In this document: positions 27,746-35,638 of the stretch, one piece after another
Numbering within the stretch: position 1 is the stretch's first letter
How the letters are laid out: the number at the start of each line of letters is the position of its first letter
Assembly: GCA_963839995.1 (NCBI GenBank)
Contig: CAWIXH010000001.1
Span: forward strand, 372,001 to 436,000
DNA: 64,000 nucleotides
Source of the DNA: CAWIUB01 sp963839995
GTDB lineage: Bacteria > Actinomycetota > Actinomycetes > Mycobacteriales > Jatrophihabitantaceae
Reading direction: 5' to 3'
The notes under the pieces: model-generated
What the model was told of the DNA's origin: nothing
Databases searched by the model: none
Seen by the model: only the letters and a program-made list of their open reading frames with translations
Translations under genes and position numbers: made by a program

Positions 27746-28127
27746 CAACAGCAGTGCCCGGCGCAACTGGGTCACCACCAGCTGCTCCTCTTCGCGCGCG
27801 ACCACGCTCGGATAGCGCAGGAACAGCGCTCCGCCAAGCGCGATCTCGTTCTGGCGCAGCTGATCGTCCGTAAGCCTCGGCGGCAGTGAAGGAGGTCAGC
27901 GCCGCCCTGGGCCCGCAGCTGACAAGCGCGGCACGCCATTGCTCTTGGCGCGCGAGTGGACCGGTGTGCAGGACGACGGCTCGGCCGAGCATGCGCCACC
28001 GCCCGGCTGCGAGCTGATCGCGCACCTTGAACCGATTGACTCCGGGCTGGGCAAGCTGGTGACGAGACAGCACACCCAGGTCGAGGTCGGCCAGTTGCCG
28101 GGCGGCCCGGGCGGCATTCGTCAGCAT
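27710..28127 (-). pseudogene. Broken AbiEi-like / DUF559 protein gene, centre deleted and frame shifted
   Basis: The first part (28127 to about 27888) encodes an AbiEi-type winged-helix N-terminus: GVLSRHQLAQPGVNRFKVRD, then QLAAGRWRMLGRAVVLHTGP and ALTSFTAAEAYG. The frame then continues into Arg-rich nonsense, while the other frame gives the end of a DUF559 (Vsr-like) domain: TDDQLRQNEIALGGALFLRY followed by PSVVAREEEQLVVTQLRRAL, ending at TGA 27712-27710. About 140 residues normally between these parts are missing. So an internal deletion plus frameshift destroyed the gene. Intact relatives are predicted nucleases linked to toxin-antitoxin-like or DNA repair functions. Confidence 0.7.
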
Positions 28128-28218
28128 GGTCTGAGCGTGCCCGTCCGGTGCGGGTCACGCGGGAGAAACGGGCGGCTTATGGATACGCCGAGCGGCTGTG
28201 GATGGCCCAATGGCAGTG

Positions 28219-28267
28219 GATCGTGATACTCAACGTGCGTCATTGGCGCTCGCCGAGTATCACGATC
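28219..28267. repeat. Palindromic repeat, copy 2, downstream of glpD
   Basis: Perfect 13-bp arms GATCGTGATACTC (28219-28231) and GAGTATCACGATC (28255-28267). The left part continues AACGTGCG, like copy 1. It ends 20 nt past the glpD stop and could act as a 3' hairpin of the glp transcript. The remainder of 28128-28287 shows nothing else. Confidence 0.72.
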
Positions 28268-28287
28268 GGGACGGGCAGGGGCTCGCC

Positions 28288-30000
28288 TCAGACGACGGGG
28301 ACGATGTCGGGAGCGTCCAGGCGGGCGGCGTCGGCGGCCGCGTCGTCCGGCTGGTCCTGCGACAGCCGCTCGGCGTGGACGCGGGCGAGGTAGTGCTCGA
28401 CCTCGCGATCCCGCTGACGGGAATCCCAGCCGAGTGGGCCGGCCATCAGCGAGGCCACCACGGGCGCAGCCTCGATGCCGCGGTCCCAGGACTCGATGGA
28501 GATCCGGGTGCGCCGGGCGAGCACGTCCTCCAGATGCCGTGCTCCCTCGTGCGTCACCGCGTACACGGCCTCGACGCGCAGGTAGTCGTCCGCACCAGGC
28601 AGCGGCGTGGCCAGCGACGGGTCGGCGGCTATTAGGTCGAGCAGCTCGTGCACCAGCGAGCCGTACCGGCCCAGCAGGTGCTCGACTCGGACCACGTGCA
28701 GGCCGGCCGAGGTGGCGAGCGCATGACGCTGGTTCCACAGCGCAGTGAAGCCGTCGGCGCCCACCAGCGGGATGCGGTCCGTGCACGATGCGGGAACACG
28801 GGAGTCCATGCCGCGCGCCACCTCGTCGACGGCATCGGCGGCCATCACGCGGTAGGTGGTGTACTTGCCGCCGGCGACCACCACGAGACCCGGTACCGGG
28901 TGGTTGACGACGTGCTCGCGCGACAGCTCGGACGTGGAGTCCGACTCGCCGTGCAGCAGTGGCCGCAACCCCGCGTACACGCCCTCGACGTCCTCGCGGG
29001 TCAGTGGCGAGGCGAGCACCTCATTCGCGTGGTCGAGCAGGTAGTCGATGTCCCTCGAACTGGCGGCCGGGTGAGCCTTGTCCAGCGACCAGTCGGTGTC
29101 GGTCGTTCCGAGGATCCAGTGACGTCCCCAGGGGATTACGAGCAGCACGGACTTCTCGGTCCGCAGGATCACGCCCGTCGAGGACTGCAGCCGGTCGCGC
29201 GGGACCACCAGATGGATGCCTTTGGACGCTCGCACGTGGATCTGCCCGCGGGTGTCGGCCAGGCTCTGCGTGTCGTCGGTCCAGACGCCGGTCGCGTTGA
29301 CGATCTGCTTGGCGCGCACCGACAGCTCGCGCCCGGTCTCCAGGTCGACCATCCGCGCACCGGTGACGCGTTCGCCCTGCCGTTCGAAACCGGTGACCGG
29401 CATCCGGTTGGCGGCGAAGGCCCCGTAGGCCACCGCCGTGCGCACCAGCATCATGGTGTGCCGCGCGTCGTCGACCTGGGCGTCCCAGTACTGCACGGCC
29501 CCGGTCAGCGCGGACTTCTTCAGGCAGGGCGCCTCCCGCAGCGCCCGACGACGGCTGAGGTGGCGGTGGTAGGGCAGCCCGCGGGACTCGTCGCCCACTG
29601 AGCTCATGGCGTCGTAGAGCATGACACCGGCGCCGACGTACGGGCGCTCCCACAGGTGATGCTGCAGTGGGTACAGAAACGGCACCGGGCGCACGAGGTG
29701 CGGCGCCAGGCGCTGCAGCAACAGGCCACGCTCGCGCAGCGCCTCACGCACCAGCCCGAAGTCGAGCATCTCCAGGTACCGAATGCCGCCGTGGATCAGC
29801 TTGCTGGACCGGCTGGAGGTGCCGCTAGCCCAGTCGCGCTGATCGACGATCGCGGTCGACAACCCGCGCGTGACGGCATCCAGGGCCGCCCCGGCGCCGA
29901 CGACGCCGCCGCCCACGACCAGGACGTCCAGCTCCTCCGGGCCCGCCATCTGGGACACCGCCTCGGCGCGTGCCTGCGGCGACAAGGCAGCACCCAGCAC
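28288..30000 (-). CDS. glpD: Glycerol-3-phosphate dehydrogenase (FAD)
   Basis: 570-residue membrane-associated flavoenzyme oxidising glycerol 3-phosphate to dihydroxyacetone phosphate and passing electrons to quinone. FAD-binding VLVVGGGVVGAGAALDAV near residue 30, then SSRSSKLIHGGIRYLE (substrate/FAD region), ILGTTDTDW and GGKYTTYR are family marks. GTG 30000 has AAAGGA 8 nt upstream. It follows glpK by 12 nt on the same strand, so kinase and dehydrogenase form a glycerol catabolism unit. Confidence 0.94.
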   Translation of the reverse strand: MLGAALSPQARAEAVSQMAGPEELDVLVVGGGVVGAGAALDAVTRGLSTAIVDQRDWASGTSSRSSKLIHGGIRYLEMLDFGLVREALRERGLLLQRLAPHLVRPVPFLYPLQHHLWERPYVGAGVMLYDAMSSVGDESRGLPYHRHLSRRRALREAPCLKKSALTGAVQYWDAQVDDARHTMMLVRTAVAYGAFAANRMPVTGFERQGERVTGARMVDLETGRELSVRAKQIVNATGVWTDDTQSLADTRGQIHVRASKGIHLVVPRDRLQSSTGVILRTEKSVLLVIPWGRHWILGTTDTDWSLDKAHPAASSRDIDYLLDHANEVLASPLTREDVEGVYAGLRPLLHGESDSTSELSREHVVNHPVPGLVVVAGGKYTTYRVMAADAVDEVARGMDSRVPASCTDRIPLVGADGFTALWNQRHALATSAGLHVVRVEHLLGRYGSLVHELLDLIAADPSLATPLPGADDYLRVEAVYAVTHEGARHLEDVLARRTRISIESWDRGIEAAPVVASLMAGPLGWDSRQRDREVEHYLARVHAERLSQDQPDDAAADAARLDAPDIVPVV

Positions 30001-30012
30001 AGCTCGTTCCTT

Positions 30013-31527
30013 TCAGGAGATATCGACCCAGTCCAGTGTGCGCTGCACGGCTTTCTGCCAGCCGGCATACCCCTGCGCGCGCGTCGCCTCGTCCCATTCC
30101 GGCGTCCAACGACGGCCCTCCCGCCAGTTGGCGCGCAGCTCGTCGGGGCCCGACCAGAAGCCGACGGCGAGCCCCGCCGCGTACGCCGCGCCCAGCGCGG
30201 TCGTCTCCGCGACCACTGGACGGCTGACCGGCACGCCCAGGATGTCGGCCTGCAGCTGCATGCACAGCTCGTTAGCGGTCACCCCGCCGTCGACGCGCAG
30301 CACGTCCAGCTGGAGGCCAGCGTCCCTGGTCATCGCCTCGGCGACGTCACGAGTCTGGTAGCAGATCGCCTCCAGCGTCGCGCGAGCCAGGTGCGCGTTG
30401 GTGTTGAACCGGGACAGCCCGACGATCGCCCCGCGGGCGTCGCTGCGCCAGTACGGCGCGAACAGCCCGGAGAACGCCGGCACGAAGTAGATCCCGCCGG
30501 TGTCGTCGACCTGCCGGGCGAGCGCCTCGATCTGCTCGGTGCCCGAGATTATCCCGAGCTGGTCGCGCAGCCACTGCACCGCGGACCCGGTCACGGCGAT
30601 CGAACCCTCGAGCGCATAGACCGGGCGAGCCGAACCGAGCTGGTAGGCCACCGTGGTCAGCAGACCGTGGGTGCTGCGGACCAGCTCTTCGCCGGTATTG
30701 AGCAGCAGGAAATTGCCTGTGCCGTAGGTGTTCTTCGCCTCGCCAGGCTCGAAACAGGCCTGTCCGACGACGGCCGCGTGCTGGTCGCCGAGGATGCCGG
30801 TGAGCGGCACACCGGCGACCACGCCCGGATGCGTCAGCCGCCCGAATGAAGACGGGTCTGCCGATGGGCCAATCGCCGGCAGCATCGCGCGTGGGATGTC
30901 GAGGAAGCCGAGCAGCTCGTCGTCCCAGTCCAGCGTCTCGAGGTTCATCAGCATGGTCCGGCTGGCGTTGGTGACATCCGTGACGTGGACACCGCCGCGC
31001 GCACCACCGGTCAGGTTCCACGTCAGCCAGCTGTCGATCGTGCCGAACAGCGCCTCGCCGCGATCTGCATCCGCCCGCACACCGTCGACGTTGCGCAGGA
31101 TCCACTGCAGCTTGCCGCCGGAGAAGTAGGTGGCGGGCGGCAGGCCAGCCTTGTGCCGGATCACGTCACCGCGGCCGTCCTGCTCCAGCGCGTGCGCAAT
31201 GGCAGCGGTGCGGGTGTCCTGCCAGACGATCGCGTTGCAGTAAGGGCGTCCGGTGGACCTGTTCCAGACGACGGTGGTCTCACGCTGATTCGTGATGCCG
31301 AGCGCTGCCAGGTCGGTGGCGGCCAGCCCGGCGCGGTTGAGCGCGGCCTGGATAACCGCGCTGGTGCGTTCCCAGATCTCGATCGGGTTGTGCTCGACCC
31401 ACCCGGCCCGCGGCAGGATCTGCTCGTGCTCGAGTTGGTGCCTGCCAATCTCGGTGCCACCGTGATCGAAGATCAGGAATCGGGTGCTGGTCGTCCCCTG
31501 GTCGACCGCCCCGACGAAGTCAGCCAC
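30013..31527 (-). CDS. glpK: Glycerol kinase
   Basis: 504-residue FGGY-family kinase forming glycerol 3-phosphate. N-terminal phosphate loop DQGTTSTRFLIFD, signatures NQRETTVVWNRSTG and YGTGNFLLLNTG, AITGSAVQWLRDQL-type segment and C-terminal DGGVTANELCMQLQAD are visible. The GTG at 31527 lies inside the 3' end of the YihY gene (8-nt overlap), which is unusual company; expression may read through from the upstream genes. No glpF facilitator gene is adjacent. Confidence 0.95.
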   Translation of the reverse strand: MADFVGAVDQGTTSTRFLIFDHGGTEIGRHQLEHEQILPRAGWVEHNPIEIWERTSAVIQAALNRAGLAATDLAALGITNQRETTVVWNRSTGRPYCNAIVWQDTRTAAIAHALEQDGRGDVIRHKAGLPPATYFSGGKLQWILRNVDGVRADADRGEALFGTIDSWLTWNLTGGARGGVHVTDVTNASRTMLMNLETLDWDDELLGFLDIPRAMLPAIGPSADPSSFGRLTHPGVVAGVPLTGILGDQHAAVVGQACFEPGEAKNTYGTGNFLLLNTGEELVRSTHGLLTTVAYQLGSARPVYALEGSIAVTGSAVQWLRDQLGIISGTEQIEALARQVDDTGGIYFVPAFSGLFAPYWRSDARGAIVGLSRFNTNAHLARATLEAICYQTRDVAEAMTRDAGLQLDVLRVDGGVTANELCMQLQADILGVPVSRPVVAETTALGAAYAAGLAVGFWSGPDELRANWREGRRWTPEWDEATRAQGYAGWQKAVQRTLDWVDIS

Positions 31528-32572
31528 GTCGCCGTCGGGTGGTCAGCCAGGCAACGGCGGCCGCGCCAATCGCCACGCCCGTCCCCACCAATGACGCCGC
31601 CACCGCCGTGGGCGAGATCGCGGGCGGCCGCGGCTGGGCAGTCAGGCTCTGCGGCGGGACGAGGCCGGGCGTGAGTGGCTGTGGTGCGGGCAGCGCGGTG
31701 GCCGTCCACGCCATGCAGAACAGTAGGTACCGGGCCACCAGGTACAACCAGACGAGGATCCCGATCACGCTGCCGAAGACGCCAGCCGCTGGGCTCTTGT
31801 TGACCTGCGCGATGTACCAGGTGCCCATGAGCTTGAGCACCTCGAAGCCGACTGAGGCGAGCAGCGCGCCGCGTAGCAGGACGCCCCGGGGCACCGTGAC
31901 CCGCGGCAGGCGCACCAATAGCCACCAGAAGATCACCATGTCGCCGGCCACCGCCAGGATGACCCCCAGCGCCGCGGTGAGTGTCCCCGCTCCGGCGAAG
32001 TCGATGCCCAGCGCGTCGAGGGCGCGCCCGGCCAGTGCCGTGCCACCTGCGGTGAGTCCGATGGAGATCAGCGAGCCGACCCCCAGACCGACCAGCGCAA
32101 TCAGGTCGCCCAGCTTGGTCTTGACCAGTTTGCCCCTGGTCGGCTCGACCCCCCAGACCGCGTTGCTCGCCGCCCGCAGGTTGCCGATCCAGCCGAGGCC
32201 GGTGAGCAGAAGGCCCGCCAGGCCGATCAACCCGACGCTGGTGCGATTGGCGATCGCCGTGTTGACCGAATCCTTGAGGGTGTCGCCGAAACTGCCCGGC
32301 AGTGTCGAGGTGATGTGGTCGAGCAGGCTGCGCAGCTGATCCGGGTTCTCGGCGAGCACGAAGCCACCGATCGAGACCGCGAGCAGGACGAGCGGGATCA
32401 GCGACAGGAAGCTGAAGTAGGTGATGGCCGCCGCGAACTGTCCTCCGTGGTTGGTCTGGAAGCGGGCCCAGGCCGCCACCACGTGCCGCAGCCAGGCGTG
32501 CCGGTCGTTTGCCTCCCGCCAGCGGCGCGACACCGCCTCGCGGATGCGGCCGACGAGAGGGCGCGGCTGCAT
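31520..32572 (-). CDS. YihY/BrkB-family membrane protein
   Basis: 350-residue protein with about six membrane segments. It has the YihY/virulence factor BrkB family pattern: FAAAITYFSFLSLIPLVLLA near the N-terminus, RNLRAASNAVWGVEP-like segment, and SVIGILVWLYLVARYLLF in the sixth segment; the C-terminus adds a Pro-rich linker and another hydrophobic segment. The family was once labelled ribonuclease BN without support; a transport role is suspected. ATG 32572 overlaps the stop of the upstream 2H phosphoesterase as TGATG. Confidence 0.9.
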   Translation of the reverse strand: MQPRPLVGRIREAVSRRWREANDRHAWLRHVVAAWARFQTNHGGQFAAAITYFSFLSLIPLVLLAVSIGGFVLAENPDQLRSLLDHITSTLPGSFGDTLKDSVNTAIANRTSVGLIGLAGLLLTGLGWIGNLRAASNAVWGVEPTRGKLVKTKLGDLIALVGLGVGSLISIGLTAGGTALAGRALDALGIDFAGAGTLTAALGVILAVAGDMVIFWWLLVRLPRVTVPRGVLLRGALLASVGFEVLKLMGTWYIAQVNKSPAAGVFGSVIGILVWLYLVARYLLFCMAWTATALPAPQPLTPGLVPPQSLTAQPRPPAISPTAVAASLVGTGVAIGAAAVAWLTTRRRRG

Positions 32573-33096
32573 CAGCAGCCCAGCGGGAACTCGCGACGGG
32601 TCTGCCAGGCGCCCGCCCGATTGCGTGCAAAGCACTGAAACTTCTCGACAGTGAACCGCGCCACGAAGCCGGACAGCCCGTCGTAGACGACGTCGAGTGC
32701 CGCGACTGGGACGTCCTGCGCCGCGGTCACGTGCGGGTGGTACGGGAACTCGAGTTCGCGGTCGAGTGGCCCGCTGCGAATGGCCTTCTCCAGCACCTCG
32801 CAGTTGGCGACTCCCCGCGCGACCTGAATGAAAACCACCGGCGAGACGGGCCGGAAGGTGCCGGTGCCGTGCAGGTGCATGACGAACAGCTCGCTGTCGG
32901 CGGCCGCCTCGGCCAGGTGCTTGTCGATCTCGTCCAGTTCGTCCACGTCGACGGGCGTCGGTGGCAGCAGTGTGACGTGCGGCCAGATCAGGTCCGCCTG
33001 CGGGTCGCCCGCGCGCCGGCGCCACCCGGACAGGACGGTGGCATGTGGCTCGGGAACGGCGATGGCCACCCCGAGCACCACGCGTTCACGACTCAC
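32572..33096 (-). CDS. 2H phosphoesterase / 2'-5' RNA ligase family protein
   Basis: 174-residue member of the 2H superfamily. Two HxT motifs are present, PHVTLLPP (about 39-46) and PHVTAAQ (about 120-126), spaced as in the family; they act on cyclic or 2'-5' phosphodiester bonds. Bacterial members may process RNA ends or 2'-5' linked nucleotides; the physiological substrate here is unknown. GTG 33096 overlaps the trpS stop as GTGA, and its own stop overlaps the YihY start, so it sits inside a coupled run trpS to glpK. Confidence 0.88.
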   Translation of the reverse strand: MSRERVVLGVAIAVPEPHATVLSGWRRRAGDPQADLIWPHVTLLPPTPVDVDELDEIDKHLAEAAADSELFVMHLHGTGTFRPVSPVVFIQVARGVANCEVLEKAIRSGPLDRELEFPYHPHVTAAQDVPVAALDVVYDGLSGFVARFTVEKFQCFARNRAGAWQTRREFPLGC

Positions 33097-34199
33097 GATC
33101 CAACCCTGCCGCGCATTTCCCCGGGATTGTGCGCTGCGCCCTGCGCTGAGCGCACATTTCCGGGGAGAACCTGATCGACACGGGGCAGGAAGCCCACGTT
33201 CTCGTAGGCGGCAGCGAGCGTCGGCGCCGCCGCGGCTCGGGCTCGATCCGCCCCGCCGGCGAGCAGCCGGTCCAGCTCTGCCGGGTCGGCGAGCAGCTGT
33301 TTCGTTCGATTGGCGAACGGCTCCGCGAACGCGACGACGGCGTCAGCGGTGGCCTTCTTCAGCGCCCCGTAACCTTGCCCGGCGAACGCCGCGGCGGCGC
33401 CCTCAGGCGTGTCGTCGGTGACCGCGGCCAAGATCGTCAGCAGATTCGAGACGCCCGGTTTGCCGTCCGGGTCGTAGCGGACCTCCGTGCCGGTGTCGGT
33501 GACGGCGCGCTTGATCTTCCTTGTGAGCGCCGCCGGGTCGTCGAGCAGGTTCAGCGTGCCCACGTCCCCGAGTGACTTACTCATCTTGGCCGACGGATCC
33601 TGCAGGTCAAGGATCTTGGCGGTCTCTTTCGGGATGAACGGCGCCGGCACGGTGAACGTCGCACCGTAGCGGCTGTTGAAACGCTGTGCGAGGTCACGGG
33701 TGAGCTCGAGGTGCTGACGCTGGTCCTCGCCGACCGGCACGACGTCGGCCTGGTAGAGCAGGATGTCGGCGGCCTGCAACACCGGGTAGGTGAACAGCCC
33801 CACCGAGTAGTGGTCGGCACCGGAACGCGACGACTTGTCCTTGAACTGCGTCATGCGGCTCGCCTCGCCGAACCCGGCCAGGCACTCGAGCACCCAGCAC
33901 AGCTGGGTGTGTTCGGGCACTTGGCTCTGCACGAACAGCGCACACCGCGCGGGATCGAGCCCGGACGCGAACAGCTGGGCCGCCGAGACCCGGGTGCGTT
34001 CGCGCAGCTGCGCCGGCGATGGCGGGTCGAGCGTGATCGCGTGCAGGTCGACCACGCAGTAGAACGCCTCGTGCGTGTCCTGTAACGCGACCCAATGCTT
34101 CAGCGCCCCCAGGTAGTTACCGAGATGGAAGGACGACGCCGTCGGCTGGATGCCCGACAGCACCCGGGGCTGCCTGCCGGCGGACGCGGGAGCGGACAT
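33093..34199 (-). CDS. trpS: Tryptophanyl-tRNA synthetase
   Basis: 368-residue class Ic synthetase charging tRNA-Trp. The HIGH-type motif appears as SSFHLGNYLGAL and the KMSKS loop as SAKMSKSLG; MTQFKDKSSR, YPVLQAADILLY and VPVGEDQRQHLELTRD are typical. ATG 34199 is favoured over earlier codons inside the neighbour. The normal end is near YENVGFLP; about 25 further residues (VLPGNVRSAQGAAHNPGEM...) are encoded by a palindromic element at 33116-33168. No T-box or leader is visible; the start lies 23 nt from the upstream gene's stop. Confidence 0.95.
   Translation of the reverse strand: MSAPASAGRQPRVLSGIQPTASSFHLGNYLGALKHWVALQDTHEAFYCVVDLHAITLDPPSPAQLRERTRVSAAQLFASGLDPARCALFVQSQVPEHTQLCWVLECLAGFGEASRMTQFKDKSSRSGADHYSVGLFTYPVLQAADILLYQADVVPVGEDQRQHLELTRDLAQRFNSRYGATFTVPAPFIPKETAKILDLQDPSAKMSKSLGDVGTLNLLDDPAALTRKIKRAVTDTGTEVRYDPDGKPGVSNLLTILAAVTDDTPEGAAAAFAGQGYGALKKATADAVVAFAEPFANRTKQLLADPAELDRLLAGGADRARAAAAPTLAAAYENVGFLPRVDQVLPGNVRSAQGAAHNPGEMRGRVGS
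33116..33168. repeat. Palindromic element forming the 3' end of trpS
   Basis: Arms of 20 nt at 33116-33135 and 33149-33168 match at 17 of 20 positions, with CCCCGG/CCGGGG and GTGCGCT/AGCGCAC perfect; loop 13 nt. It codes for the non-homologous C-terminal tail of TrpS. Confidence 0.6.
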
Positions 34200-34222
34200 G
34201 AGATCCGATTCTGGCAGCCGCG

Positions 34223-35533
34223 TCAATCCGGGGTCGCCATCTGCGGCTCGGCCAGCGGTGGCGGCGTCACGCGCACCCGCGCCGCCCGGCGGCCATCCAC
34301 CGCCGTCACCGTGAGGTGATAGCCCGCATAGTCGACGTCATCGCCGACCGCGGGCAGTCGGCCCAGTGCGGACATGACGTAGCCGGCAGCCGTCTCGTAC
34401 GGGCCGTCGGGCAGCTCCAGGCCGGTGAACTCGGCCAGCTCATCCAAGTTGACCAGGCCGTCCACCTCGACCGCGCCGTCGATCAGCCGGCGGGGCCCGG
34501 CTGCGGCCTCGTCGTACTCGTCGCGGATATCCCCGATGACCTCCTCGATCAGGTCCTCGAGCGTCACGATGCCGTCGGTGCCGCCGTACTCGTCGACCAC
34601 GACCGCCATGTGCAGGCCCTCGCGACGCATCTCGGACAGCGCCGACAACACGTTCTTCGACCCGGGCAGCCGCTTGATCTCGCGGACCAGGTCACCGACC
34701 GTCCGACCTCGGTCGGCGTGGCCGCCGCCGAGCAGCAGATCGCGGATGTGCACGAAGCCCACCACGTCGTCCGGTCCCCGCCCGAACACCGGGTAACGGG
34801 AGTGCGGCGACTCTCCCGTGACCTTCGCCGCCCGGGCCACGGTCATCGTCGCGTCCAGGAAGTCGACCTCGGTTCGCGGCACCATCACCTCGCTGACCGA
34901 ACGCTCCCCGGCGGCGAACACCTCGTCGATCAGCCGGCGCTCGTCGCTCGACAGCGACTCGTGCGCCGCGACCAGGCCGCGCAGCTCCTCCTGGCTGATG
35001 GCTTCCCGGCCGGTGTCGGGGTCGCCGCCGAGCACCCGGACGAGACCGTTCGTGCACCGCGAGAGCAGCCAGATGACGGGACGCGCGAGCGTCGCGAGCC
35101 GGTCCAGCGTGGGGCTGAACAGGCGCGCGGTGCCGTCGGAGCGTTGCAGCGCCAGCCGTTTGGGCACCAGCTCGCCGACGACCAGCGTGACGAACGAGAT
35201 CAGCACGGTGACCCCGATGAACCCGATCACGCCGGCCGGTCCCTCGGCCATCCCCGCATCGACCAAAGCGTTCTTGGCCTGATGCGACAGGGTGACGGCG
35301 CCGAACGCGCTGGACAGTAGCGACGTCAGCGTTACTCCGATCTGGACGGTGGCGAGGAACCGGTTCGGGTCAGCGGTCAGCCGGGCCACGGCCGCGCCGC
35401 GCCGACTGCCCTCGGCCATCGCGCGCACCTGTCCGTCGCGCAGCGAGATCAACGCGATCTCTGACGCGACGAACAGTCCCTCGACCAGGATCAGGGCCAG
35501 GACGATGGCGATGTTGAGCAGAGTGGGGCTCAC
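34223..35533 (-). CDS. DUF21/CBS-domain membrane protein (CorC/HlyC family)
   Basis: 436-residue protein. An N-terminal DUF21 (CNNM) membrane domain with about four segments (ALILVEGLFVASEIALISL; GFIGVTVLISFVTLVVGELV PKRLALQ) is followed by a CBS pair (SEVMVPRTEVDFLDA about 215; GFVHIRDLLL; MAVVVDEYGGTDGIVTLEDL) and a C-terminal CorC_HlyC domain (DGLVNLDELAEFTGLELPDG, TAAGYVMSALGRLPAVGD). Relatives are magnesium/cobalt transport or efflux proteins despite the historical hemolysin label. GTG 35533. Upstream of trpS on the same strand and divergent from the large membrane hydrolase. Confidence 0.92.
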   Translation of the reverse strand: MSPTLLNIAIVLALILVEGLFVASEIALISLRDGQVRAMAEGSRRGAAVARLTADPNRFLATVQIGVTLTSLLSSAFGAVTLSHQAKNALVDAGMAEGPAGVIGFIGVTVLISFVTLVVGELVPKRLALQRSDGTARLFSPTLDRLATLARPVIWLLSRCTNGLVRVLGGDPDTGREAISQEELRGLVAAHESLSSDERRLIDEVFAAGERSVSEVMVPRTEVDFLDATMTVARAAKVTGESPHSRYPVFGRGPDDVVGFVHIRDLLLGGGHADRGRTVGDLVREIKRLPGSKNVLSALSEMRREGLHMAVVVDEYGGTDGIVTLEDLIEEVIGDIRDEYDEAAAGPRRLIDGAVEVDGLVNLDELAEFTGLELPDGPYETAAGYVMSALGRLPAVGDDVDYAGYHLTVTAVDGRRAARVRVTPPPLAEPQMATPD

Positions 35534-35638
35534 GGCTGGGCGCTAGCCGGCCGTCGTGGTATGGCCGCTCACCGTCCCGAGTCTACGGACCGGACGGCCA
35601 TCGTGACGCTAGTCTGCGGACACCCTGGAGGTGGACGC

